Below, piece after piece: positions 6,311-13,950 of a stretch of DNA of 27,308 nt (position 1 is the first letter of the stretch; every line of letters starts with the position of its first letter). A program made the translations under genes and the position numbers. The notes under the pieces are model-generated. The model worked only from the letters and a program-made list of their open reading frames with translations. It had not been told where the DNA came from and ran no database searches. Origin of the DNA: Selenomonadales bacterium (lineage in GTDB: Bacteria > Bacillota > Clostridia > Christensenellales > QALW01); the NCBI GenBank assembly GCA_003150515.1, contig QALW01000020.1, forward strand, positions 1-27,308, given 5' to 3'.

Positions 6311-7525
6311 ATGAAGTTTGTGAAAATATTATTTGCCCTGTGCATTTCAGCGGCCATATTAATAACCGCCACTCCGGCGCTGGCCGCCAATCTTATGCCG
6401 GGAGACAAAGGAGACGACGTAATCGCACTCCAGCAGGCCTTGGCTAAAAAAGGCTATTATCAAGGCGATATAAACGGATTATTCGGAAGCCAGCTTGAAG
6501 AAGCCATAATAAGCTTTCAAAACGACAACTCCCTTGCAGCCAGCGGAATTGCGGACAATCAAACTCTGGCCGCATTAGAATTATATTCGGGCGAGGAAAT
6601 CAAAAAAGACGCCGTTATAAGCATAAACGGCGAAAAGCTCAATCTGCGCTCCAAGGCCAGCTCTGATTCGGACGTATTGACCGAATTGGCTTCGGGCACC
6701 CGCGTTCAGATATTATCCACCAAAGGCTCCTGGAGCCTTGTGCGCCTGCTGACTGGCATTGAGGGATATGTATCCAATAAATATATTTCAGACGACGCTC
6801 TTCTGGAGGACGCTCAAATATATACGGGCAGCATGCCCATATCCACTCTTTCAGAAGGAGCCACCGGGCAGGATGTAATTCTGCTTCAGGACAGGCTTAA
6901 GGAGCTCAATTATTTTTCAGCCAAATCTACGGGCAATTTTCTCAGCGTAACCGTAAAAGCGGTTAAGGATTTCCAGAAAGCCAACGGCTTGGATGCCACT
7001 GGAATAGTAGACCTTGACACCATAATAACCCTTTTTTCAGACGGCGCCATTAAGAAAAACGTTCAGGCAGTTTCCAGCGTAAAGGAAGAAAGCAAGACGC
7101 CCGAAAATGTTCCCTCCATTTCAATAGAGGGCAGCAAAACGGCCGTCCAAATAGTGGAATACGCTCTTACTTTTCTGGGCACTCCCTATCGCTTGGGCGC
7201 AAACGGCCCCAACGCCTATGATTGCTCTTCTTTTACCAAGACAGTTTACGCCAAATACGGCTACACTCTGCCCCGTTCGGCCTATTCCCAGGGCTACGGC
7301 AATTTAGGCGCAAAGATTAAATCGGTTTCCGCATTGGAAACAGGCGATTTAGTCTGCATGAACACAATTACGGATAACGACCTTTGCGACCATGTGGGCA
7401 TATATATCGGGGACGGCAAGATAATTCACTGCGCCTCAGGCTCGCAAATGAAAGTTGTAATATCCAATCTGAACAGCAGTTATTATAAAAAGGTATTTTC
7501 CTGGGGCATAAGAATTATAGATTAA
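6311..7525 (+). CDS. Exported NlpC/P60 peptidoglycan hydrolase with two PG-binding domains and an SH3 domain
   Basis: The 404-residue product has a signal peptide (cleavage near ALA-A26), a peptidoglycan-binding domain (about 29-92), a bacterial SH3 domain (about 103-160), a second peptidoglycan-binding domain (about 181-243), a linker, and a C-terminal NlpC/P60 domain (about 275-404). The catalytic residues are visible: C305 in YDCSSF, H361 in DHVGIY and H373 in IIHCAS. It is expected to cut gamma-D-Glu-diamino acid bonds in the stem peptide outside the membrane, with the accessory domains holding it on the wall. A GGTGAT site lies a few bases before the ATG. It is transcribed alone and convergent with the solute-binding protein gene. 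Confidence 0.9.
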   Translation: MKFVKILFALCISAAILITATPALAANLMPGDKGDDVIALQQALAKKGYYQGDINGLFGSQLEEAIISFQNDNSLAASGIADNQTLAALELYSGEEIKKDAVISINGEKLNLRSKASSDSDVLTELASGTRVQILSTKGSWSLVRLLTGIEGYVSNKYISDDALLEDAQIYTGSMPISTLSEGATGQDVILLQDRLKELNYFSAKSTGNFLSVTVKAVKDFQKANGLDATGIVDLDTIITLFSDGAIKKNVQAVSSVKEESKTPENVPSISIEGSKTAVQIVEYALTFLGTPYRLGANGPNAYDCSSFTKTVYAKYGYTLPRSAYSQGYGNLGAKIKSVSALETGDLVCMNTITDNDLCDHVGIYIGDGKIIHCASGSQMKVVISNLNSSYYKKVFSWGIRIID

Positions 7526-7546
7526 ATTAAAATGCATTTTTAAAAA

Positions 7547-7582
7547 AGCGCCGCCCGCGTAAAGCTTTACGCGGGCGGCGCT
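7547..7582. terminator. Bidirectional terminator hairpin
   Basis: A perfect 36-base palindrome (17-bp stem or more, G/C-rich). On the - strand it is followed by six T residues (A run 7542-7547), so it should stop the solute-binding protein transcript after the cloverleaf. On the + strand the following ATTAATTTT is a weaker tail for the hydrolase gene. Confidence 0.8.
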
Positions 7583-7651
7583 ATTAATTTTCCCCGTTTA
7601 ATATTTGCCGAGCGGCCGCAAAGCCCGCAAGCGCCCGGCGGTTAATAAACG

Positions 7652-7795
7652 CCCTGAAAGAAACAAACGGCCGATAAAGGCTCCCGCGGCTCTTGCCGGC
7701 CCGAGGGCCGGCCGGGCCGGGCCTAGCCCGGCCCGGAGCAGGCTTAAGCCTGCCAAGAGCCGCGGGAGCCTTTATCGGCCGTTTGTTTTTCAGGG
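7652..7795. repeat. Cloverleaf compound palindrome, copy C
   Basis: A perfect 34-bp outer stem (7661-7694 with 7755-7788) extends by 7 bp (7652-7658 with 7789-7795) across a 2-base bulge. Arms: 7695-7712 (8 bp), 7713-7735 (10 bp, CTA loop) and 7736-7754 (6-7 bp with one bulged A). The junction has no clear unpaired bases. The innermost outer-stem segment GGCTCTT/AAGAGCC is shared with copy D, but arm sequences differ. It lies between the convergent hydrolase and solute-binding protein genes. Confidence 0.9.
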
Positions 7796-7807
7796 TTCGC
7801 AAAGAGC

Positions 7808-9235
7808 TTATTTAAGGCCCTGCTCCCTTTTAAGCGCCTGATTGACCGCTTCGGCCACCGAATCAAAATGCCGCTGAGCCGTAGTTGAGCCGTCCAATAT
7901 TCCCTCTATAACTTCCATATTGGAAAAAGCGCCCGTTACCGTATCAGAATAATTCCATATCTTATATCCCATAGTCTTATCCGCCAGATTGTTCAACGTC
8001 CACATGGAGCCCTCGTCCGAAGCGTAAGTCATGGCCTCCGCCTCAAAAAGCGCCCTGTCCTCTTCGCTCCCTATGGCGTAAGCCGGGCGCAGATATTCGC
8101 ACATAATCTGAACGGCCCCCGCCTTATTGGCTATATCCTTAAATACGCCCGACGGCACATACCAATTGACCATAGAGGAATAATCCTCCGCCGCCGGGCC
8201 TTTAGGAGGCATAAGTATGCCCAGCCTGGACAGTCCCTCGTTTTCCGGAGCATAAACTGTCGAACGGCACATATACGTTACCGTCATAGCGTAGCGGCCT
8301 GTATTAAATTCCGAATCGCCGCCAACATTAATCAGCTTATCCTTGAACATTCCCGCAAGGAAATTATAAGTTTCCACCACCCGTACGTCATTGCCTGCGT
8401 AAACATCCGCCGTAGTGCCGTCAGGCTGCTCCTCTTTGCTTAAAGGATCCGTCCCATTGGCGGCCATAAACGCGTAAGGCATGACGACGTCCGTCGTATA
8501 GAGCGCCCCGTATATGCCCAGATCGGGATCGGTAACATAAGCGGCCACATCCCGGAATTCATCCCACGTCCATTCCCCGTTCTGATTTATATCATATAAT
8601 TCCTGTGGCTCTATGCCTCTGGCGCTCATTACATCCTTATTAATAAAGGTTACCATATTAAAGGACACGTTGCCCACTCCGTTGGTTCTGGGCACGCAAT
8701 ACCAGAGCTTATCCTGAAAAACGCAGGTCTCCTGCAACTGCGTATCCCAATATGCCGAATCGTTAAAATCAGCGTACTCGCCATAATCGCTCAGAGGAGC
8801 CATTATAGCTCCGGGCTGTCCGTTATAATTATAAAATCTCAGAACATTATAATTTCCGCCCAAATCCACTATATCCGCCAGAGGCGCGCCCGTATACGCC
8901 GCCTCCATGGCCGTTGTATCCCAATTTGATTCTGGAGCCTTGACATATTCGATTGTTATTCCGTATTCTTCCTGAAGCTGTTCCCGTCTTTGACGCCTGG
9001 CCTCCGCCATCAAATCGCTCAGCGCCTCATAAGGATGCTCCGGATCATAAACATTCCAAACCAAATAGCGATATTGCTCCCCCGCTTTAACGGCGCTTGG
9101 CCCCTCTGCGCCGGTTGAAGCCGAAGCCGCGCCGGTAGGCGCGGGCGTTTCCCTGCGCTCTTCCCCGCCGCATCCGGCAAAAGAAAGTATTAAAATAGCT
9201 AATACAGCGGCTGCCGCACAGAATCTGCTTTTCAT
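7808..9235 (-). CDS. ABC-type extracellular solute-binding lipoprotein
   Basis: The 475-residue product has a lipoprotein signal ending in LSFAGC (C22 lipidated) and a low-complexity Ala/Thr/Gly/Pro linker (23-50). The rest has the size and pattern of a family 1 extracellular solute-binding protein: an LAD-IVDLGG segment, aromatic-rich ligand-cleft stretches, NGEWTWDEFRDVAAYV, and FNTGRYAMTVTYM. Such proteins usually capture sugars or oligosaccharides for an ABC importer. No permease or ATPase gene lies beside it, so it is an orphan here and the ligand is unknown. AGGAGGG precedes the ATG. It ends within 13 bases of the cloverleaf. Confidence 0.8.
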   Translation of the reverse strand: MKSRFCAAAAVLAILILSFAGCGGEERRETPAPTGAASASTGAEGPSAVKAGEQYRYLVWNVYDPEHPYEALSDLMAEARRQRREQLQEEYGITIEYVKAPESNWDTTAMEAAYTGAPLADIVDLGGNYNVLRFYNYNGQPGAIMAPLSDYGEYADFNDSAYWDTQLQETCVFQDKLWYCVPRTNGVGNVSFNMVTFINKDVMSARGIEPQELYDINQNGEWTWDEFRDVAAYVTDPDLGIYGALYTTDVVMPYAFMAANGTDPLSKEEQPDGTTADVYAGNDVRVVETYNFLAGMFKDKLINVGGDSEFNTGRYAMTVTYMCRSTVYAPENEGLSRLGILMPPKGPAAEDYSSMVNWYVPSGVFKDIANKAGAVQIMCEYLRPAYAIGSEEDRALFEAEAMTYASDEGSMWTLNNLADKTMGYKIWNYSDTVTGAFSNMEVIEGILDGSTTAQRHFDSVAEAVNQALKREQGLK

Positions 9236-9369
9236 ATAAATCCCTCCTTGATTTATTGCTTATATTTAATTATACATATCAAGCTCCGAAAATTAAATAG
9301 ATTATTCTAACATTTAATTGTCTATGCAAGTTTTATTGCTCTTTAACGGCGTCCGCGCCAAATTATTCA

Positions 9370-9398
9370 TTGTGCAAATTAAGAATATCTGATAAAAT
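9370..9398 (+). promoter_or_regulatory. Candidate promoter for the 9.4-17.9 kb gene run
   Basis: TTGTGC (9370-9375), 17 bases, then TAAAAT (9393-9398) preceded by TG one base away (extended -10). A second TATAAT begins at 9398 with a poorer -35. Confidence 0.5.
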
Positions 9399-9432
9399 AT
9401 AATAATAGTATCGGCATTTTACGGAGGTGCTT

Positions 9433-9636
9433 ATGCTGGTTATCAATATAGGGGATACGGTTATAACCAAAAAGCCTCATCCCTGCGGACAAAACTCATG
9501 GACGGTAATCCGCACGGGCGCGGACGTAAAATTGAAATGCAACGGCTGCGGCCGAGTGGTCATGCTGGACAGGCTGCAATGTGAAAAAAAGATTAAAAAG
9601 CTGATAAACAAGGCGGAAGCAAATAATGAGCTTTGA
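9433..9636 (+). CDS. DUF951 family small protein
   Basis: The 67-residue product matches DUF951: GDTVITKKPHPCGQNSWTVIRTGADVKLKCNGCGRVVMLDR. It carries the conserved KKPHPCG and CNGCGR motifs, whose three cysteines and one histidine could bind a metal. Function is unknown; the family is widespread in Firmicutes. I place the start at ATG 9433, five bases after GGAGG; the GTG at 9427 lies inside that site. The stop overlaps the signal peptidase start by 11 bases, so the two are probably translationally coupled. Confidence 0.85.
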   Translation: MLVINIGDTVITKKPHPCGQNSWTVIRTGADVKLKCNGCGRVVMLDRLQCEKKIKKLINKAEANNEL

Positions 9637-11485
9637 AAAAGACGAGCGTCAGCTGCGCATGGACGCCCAGGATAATACCGAGAGCATCCGATATCCTCAG
9701 ATTCCCGAAGACGATTTAACGGACGGCGCTGACGATAATCCTGAAGGCGCCGCGGAGACAGCGGCCCCTGAAAATAAAATATATATTGCTCCGCAGTCTG
9801 AAAGCCCCGGCCGGGCCCGGACGCCCAGGGATTCTGAAAATTCCCTGCCGGGCGGAAAGGCGGCGCACGCAAACGCCGCCGGCCGGGCGGAAGATTTAAA
9901 GATATATTCCGGGCGCCCCGCGGCCAGGCGGCGGAAAAAAGCTTTGGGGAGCAAATCCTCTTTCGGCGCTCCCCCAAAGCGTTCGGACCATGCGTTAAAT
10001 TCATCCGGCACGCCCGCAGAACTTTTCAGCGCGTCCCCCAGGCCCTCCGGCGCAAAGCGCGCAAGAGAAAGGCTGGGCGAGATTGAAGAGCCGGCCGTCC
10101 CTTTTAATTCGGAGCCGGAACCGTCAAACTCCAGCGCGCTTAAACCTGCCCGGCCTAAGCGGGGAATTCCCGACGGCGGGTCTGAACGGGACATTCCCGG
10201 AGGCGATAAACGCAAACCCGCCCGGCCTCAACAGGACATTCCCGACGGCGGCGAGCATGCGCCCGCCCGGCCTGAGCGGAATATCCCCAGCGGCCGCGAG
10301 CCCGAGCCTGCCCGCTCCAATGAGGATATTCCAGACGGCGGCTCAAAAGCGGCCCGGCCTGAAAAGGAAGCCTCGGACGCCCACGCGCCCGGGCCCGGCC
10401 GGGAGCCTTCGGGCAATCAGCCCTTTAAGGCCCCCGGCGGCGCCGCAAAGCATAAAAGCGGCCTGGGCAGTTCGGTTAAAAATATTATCAGTCAAAACGG
10501 CGCGGACGAATTAAAAGAAGATTTTCTGTTTGCAGACGCAGAATCGGAGGAACGCCCTTTTCCATGCCTGCATTCCAGCGACGACGCGGAGCATACGCGG
10601 CGAAGCAGGCGCGTTAGTTTTCCTGACCAGGAAAACATTTCTCCGGAAGACGGCGCCCTGAAAAACACGGATGAGGCCGCCCCAGGGCGCGCCCTCGAAA
10701 AGCACGCGGCTCCGGCCAAAGTGCTTACGGCCATTATTGAAAAGCCGCAGATATTGCTTGAAACCCCCTATTCGGTCCTGACCAAAAACGGTCCCCGGCT
10801 GCGCTACAGGCTGGAATACGATTATCCGGACGCAAAAATCCCCGAAGAGGAGCAATCCATACCCGGCGAAACCTATTCCCCGCTGGAATTGGACGCTATG
10901 AACAGAAGCGCGCCCGTCTCAGGCGCTGAAAAACCGCGCCCGGCCAAAAAGCGCAGAAGCCTCGGAAGAGAAATCTTCGCCTGGGTGAAAGTGCTGGCGG
11001 CCGCCTTGATTCTGGCCCTTATTATAAGGCAGTTCGTATTCGTGCTGGTATGGGTGGAGGGCTCAAGCATGGAGCCCACTCTTATGAATCAGGAGCGTAT
11101 AATCGTAACGCGCTATGATTATATCTTCGGCTCCCCCCAGCGGCAGGATATTGTAATCTGTCATTTTCCCGACGGCGAGGACAAGGACAATTACGTCAAG
11201 AGGATTATAGGACTTCCGGGAGAACGGATTAAAATAGACGACGGCGTGGTTTATATAAACGGCGAGGCTCTTGAAGAACCCTATGTCGTATATGAAAAGA
11301 TTCAGGATATGGAAGAAATAGTCATCCCTGAGGACATGTATTTCGTAATGGGAGACAATCGCTTCAACAGCCGGGACAGCCGGGTAGTCGGCCTGATTGA
11401 GCGTTCCCGGATTCAGGGCCATGTAAGATATGTATTCTATCCCTTTGAAGACAGGCGTTCGGTGGATTATTCCCAGGAGGGATGA
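9626..11485 (+). CDS. lepB: Signal peptidase I with a very long disordered N-terminal extension
   Basis: The C-terminal ~175 residues are a complete type I signal peptidase: membrane helix at about 450-474, catalytic serine S481 in GSSMEPTL, lysine K525 in YVKRIIGLPGE, and GDNRFNSRDSR at 576-586. In front of this lie about 440 residues rich in Pro, Ala, Glu, Arg, Ser and Gly with no recognised domain. Within it (about 173-245) is an imperfect repeat of 15-16 residues with the pattern PARPxxxIPDGG. The Firmicute enzyme is normally under 200 residues. The topology puts the extension in the cytoplasm. The frame is open throughout and continuous with the enzyme domain. ATG 9626 overlaps the DUF951 stop; internal starts such as M12 are possible. 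Confidence 0.88.
   Translation: MSFEKDERQLRMDAQDNTESIRYPQIPEDDLTDGADDNPEGAAETAAPENKIYIAPQSESPGRARTPRDSENSLPGGKAAHANAAGRAEDLKIYSGRPAARRRKKALGSKSSFGAPPKRSDHALNSSGTPAELFSASPRPSGAKRARERLGEIEEPAVPFNSEPEPSNSSALKPARPKRGIPDGGSERDIPGGDKRKPARPQQDIPDGGEHAPARPERNIPSGREPEPARSNEDIPDGGSKAARPEKEASDAHAPGPGREPSGNQPFKAPGGAAKHKSGLGSSVKNIISQNGADELKEDFLFADAESEERPFPCLHSSDDAEHTRRSRRVSFPDQENISPEDGALKNTDEAAPGRALEKHAAPAKVLTAIIEKPQILLETPYSVLTKNGPRLRYRLEYDYPDAKIPEEEQSIPGETYSPLELDAMNRSAPVSGAEKPRPAKKRRSLGREIFAWVKVLAAALILALIIRQFVFVLVWVEGSSMEPTLMNQERIIVTRYDYIFGSPQRQDIVICHFPDGEDKDNYVKRIIGLPGERIKIDDGVVYINGEALEEPYVVYEKIQDMEEIVIPEDMYFVMGDNRFNSRDSRVVGLIERSRIQGHVRYVFYPFEDRRSVDYSQEG
10142..10360 (+). repeat. Imperfect coding tandem repeat in the lepB extension
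   Basis: About four and a half units of roughly 45 bp encode PARPxxxIPDGG-type segments. Units differ by several substitutions and by inserted residues; the first unit carries an extra SERDIPGGD stretch. Such repeats can change copy number by slippage or recombination. Confidence 0.7.
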
Positions 11486-11512
11486 GCCGCCCGCCCAGAA
11501 AGAAGGTTTTAT

Positions 11513-12307
11513 ATGCTGAAGGCAGATTATCATTTGCATACCCGGCTGAGTTATGACGGCCAGGGAGATTTGCTTGAATATTGCGCCAGGGCGGAAGAAC
11601 TGGGGCTGGATGAATTATGCGTAACCGAGCATTTGGATATAGGATGCGCCCAAATGGAATTCACTCCCCATGAGCAGAAAATATATCTGGAGCAGTTTGA
11701 AAAAGCGCGCGGACAATTCCCCGGGCTGGAAATGCGCTTTGGAATGGAAATAGGCTTCAGGCCGGATACGCATGTGGAGAGCGCCATGTTTATAAGCGCT
11801 CTGCCTTTGGATTTTGTTATAAATTCCATACACGAAATCAACGATATGGACCCCTATTTCGGCGGCTATTTTGAAGGCAAGAGCCGGGAAGAGGCCTATT
11901 TTGAATATCTGGAGCTGGTACTGGATTCCCTGGACGCGGCATATCCTTTTAATGTGCTGGGACATATAGGCTATCCGGCCCGATACGCTCCCTATCTCTG
12001 CCCTTCCATAGAATACCGGGAATTCCCCGAGCTGATTGACGCAATACTTTTAAGAACCATATATGACGGCAAGGGCATAGAAATCAATACCTCCGCAATG
12101 AAACAGCTGGGCAAAACCATGCCCAGCCAAAGCATTATCGCGCGATACCGCGAGCTGGGAGGCGAATTTATAACCGTGGGCTCGGACGCGCACGCTCCCG
12201 CCAAGCTGGGCTTAAATTTTGCTCAGGCGGAAGCTCTGATTAAGGAACTGGGCTTTAAATACATAACCTCCTATCAGGATTTTAAGCCTATACAAAAACC
12301 AATTTAA
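11513..12307 (+). CDS. PHP-domain phosphatase, histidinol-phosphatase-like
   Basis: The 264-residue product has the PHP metal motifs in order: DYHLHT (D5, H7, H9), TEHLD, GMEIG, SIHE, GHIGYPARY and a final GSDAHAP. The length suits the HisK/HisJ-type histidinol-phosphatase group. No other his gene is nearby, so the substrate is uncertain; other small phosphate monoesters are possible. AGAAGG lies upstream of the ATG. It follows lepB by 27 bases and belongs to the same run of genes. Confidence 0.8.
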   Translation: MLKADYHLHTRLSYDGQGDLLEYCARAEELGLDELCVTEHLDIGCAQMEFTPHEQKIYLEQFEKARGQFPGLEMRFGMEIGFRPDTHVESAMFISALPLDFVINSIHEINDMDPYFGGYFEGKSREEAYFEYLELVLDSLDAAYPFNVLGHIGYPARYAPYLCPSIEYREFPELIDAILLRTIYDGKGIEINTSAMKQLGKTMPSQSIIARYRELGGEFITVGSDAHAPAKLGLNFAQAEALIKELGFKYITSYQDFKPIQKPI

Positions 12308-12310
12308 GAG

Positions 12311-12355
12311 GCGCGCGGCAAAACGCGCAAGGCCGGACAAGGCCCGTTTTCTCTT
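12311..12355 (+). terminator. Weak terminator-like structure with two exclusive folds
   Basis: AAAACG (12320-12325) can pair with CGTTTT (12345-12350), enclosing a GGCC/GGCC pair and followed by CTCTTTT. A competing hairpin GCGCG (12311-12315) with CGCGC (12324-12328) uses the same bases. It may partly separate the PHP gene from the CPBP gene, but it is not strong. Confidence 0.3.
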
Positions 12356-12406
12356 TTACAGGCCTTTCGGGACAAAATTCTCTTTTAAGGCAGGTATTTC
12401 GAACCA

Positions 12407-13480
12407 ATGCAGAATATGAACAATCCCAACAAGCAATACGGCATGAGATACGGCAGCCATCCCTCGCTGCTCACGGCCAATTTCGCGCTTATCGCTTTTT
12501 TAATACTGCAAAGCCTTGTAAGCAACGGCTTTTCCCTGCTGACGGACGCGTTTGACATAGGCGAAAGCTCTCTGCTATACCGTTTTTTAAGCTCCGCCTT
12601 TATGCAGCTTCTCTGCCTGCTTCCCTGCGCGCTTATTTTTACTCTTTCGGGCAGGCGCAGGCCGGCGGCCGTTTTAAGGCTGCGCCGGAGTATTAATTTT
12701 ATACAGATTCTGTTTTTATGCGTAATAGGCTTCGCTCTTATTTATCTGGCCAACGGCCTCAATAACCTTTTTATGCTCTGGCTGGAATCCATGGGCTACG
12801 TCCCCATGCTTTTTAATTCATATGAGCCGGATAATCTCGCAGGGCTGGCCGTCTGCCTCGTTTCCACGGCGGTTATGCCGGCGCTTTGCGAGGAATTATT
12901 CTTCCGCGGCGAAATTATGCGCTCCTACGAGCGATTCGGGCCGGGCGCGGCCGTCTTTATTTCGGCGCTGCTTTTCGGCCTCATGCACGGGAATATCGAG
13001 CAGGTTTTCTTCGCGTTTATCTGCGGGCTGGTGCTGGGCGCAAGCGTTATAATTACCGGCTCCCTTTGGGCCGGAGTGACAATTCATTTCTTTAACAACG
13101 CTTATTCGCTCGTGCTCTCATACGTCACGCGGAACGCGCCCAATCAGAGCGTGCCGACCGAAGATTTTATATATTCCAATCTTATCTATATACTCTTCGG
13201 TGCAGTATTGCTCTGCTGCGCGGGCGCAGGCTTTATAAAATATACGCGCAGCCGGAATCTGCGCACGACGGGCTCGGCTTTGCCCGACGAGCTTATGCCC
13301 GACTATTCCGCGCTGGACGAAAGCATGGATTACGTTACCGGGCAGTTTTTCCCCACAAACGCGGCGGGAAAAAATTCCGGAACGGCGTATGTGCTGCTGG
13401 CGGGCTTTGTGCTTATAGAAGCCGCGGGCATAACCCTGCTCACCCTTTATCAAATGGGAGCCGTGCCATGGCTGAGATAA
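12407..13480 (+). CDS. CPBP family intramembrane metalloprotease
   Basis: The 357-residue product has about eight membrane helices and the three CPBP (Abi/CAAX-protease-like) motifs: EELFFR at 162-167, LLFGLMH ending at H194, and TIHFFNN with H227 and N231. These form the membrane-embedded active site of Rce1-like glutamate proteases. A cytoplasmic stretch (about 278-318) precedes a last helix near the C terminus. The ribosome binding site is poor (AGGCAGG about 12 bases upstream), and M4 could also be used. It overlaps rlmH by 13 bases. The substrate is unknown. Being downstream of a signal peptidase is suggestive but not evidence of joint action. Confidence 0.85.
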   Translation: MQNMNNPNKQYGMRYGSHPSLLTANFALIAFLILQSLVSNGFSLLTDAFDIGESSLLYRFLSSAFMQLLCLLPCALIFTLSGRRRPAAVLRLRRSINFIQILFLCVIGFALIYLANGLNNLFMLWLESMGYVPMLFNSYEPDNLAGLAVCLVSTAVMPALCEELFFRGEIMRSYERFGPGAAVFISALLFGLMHGNIEQVFFAFICGLVLGASVIITGSLWAGVTIHFFNNAYSLVLSYVTRNAPNQSVPTEDFIYSNLIYILFGAVLLCCAGAGFIKYTRSRNLRTTGSALPDELMPDYSALDESMDYVTGQFFPTNAAGKNSGTAYVLLAGFVLIEAAGITLLTLYQMGAVPWLR

Positions 13481-13938
13481 AAATACTCTGCGTGGGCAGC
13501 CTCAGCGAGCCCTTTTATAGGGATATGCAAGCTGAATTTCTCAAAAGGCTGGCGCGATATGCGCGCCTGAGCGTTGTGGAGGTGCCTGACGAGAAATGCC
13601 GGCGCCCTTCAGACGCCCCGGCGGCCGTCAAAAAAGAAGGCGAACGGCTGTTGGACAAAATTGACGACAAGGCGTATAATATTGCTCTGGATATAGCCGG
13701 CGTTTCTCCCTCCAGCGAGGAGCTGGCGCATACCGTCGGCGCTTTGATAGACCATTCCGCCCGGCTCTGCTTTATTATAGGCGGTTCCATGGGGCTTTCA
13801 GAGGAGGTATTAAAAAAATGCCGTCTGAAACTGAGCCTTTCCCGCCTTACTTTCACCCATAATATAGCCCGGCTTTTACTATTAGAGCAATTATACAGAA
13901 GCTTTAAAATCAACGAAGGAGCGCCCTATCATAAATAG
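13468..13938 (+). CDS. rlmH: 23S rRNA (pseudouridine1915-N3)-methyltransferase RlmH
   Basis: The 156-residue SPOUT-class product carries FIIGGSMGLS for SAM binding in the knot and ends with the strongly conserved LTFTHNIARLLLLEQLYRSFKINEGAPYHK pattern (quoted only by its motif: THxxARxxLLEQxYR and PYHK). It methylates the pseudouridine at 1915 in helix 69 of the large subunit. The start overlaps the end of the CPBP gene by 13 bases and has GGGAG upstream. Length is normal. Confidence 0.95.
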   Translation: MAEIKILCVGSLSEPFYRDMQAEFLKRLARYARLSVVEVPDEKCRRPSDAPAAVKKEGERLLDKIDDKAYNIALDIAGVSPSSEELAHTVGALIDHSARLCFIIGGSMGLSEEVLKKCRLKLSLSRLTFTHNIARLLLLEQLYRSFKINEGAPYHK

Positions 13939-13950
13939 GACCAAAGATAT

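Noticed and set aside
7584..7841. Open reading frames on both strands through copy C
   Set aside because: Both strands are open because the sequence is palindromic; their products mirror each other and overlap the end of the lipoprotein gene.
9477..10004. 175-codon - strand frame antisense to DUF951 and lepB
   Set aside because: It is an antisense shadow of G/C-rich coding sequence; the + strand frame carries recognised domains at both ends.
10142..10360. lepB repeat region as a frameshifted gene fusion
   Set aside because: One frame stays open from the DUF951 overlap to the peptidase stop, and the repeat periodicity is a multiple of three, so there is no sign of a frame change.
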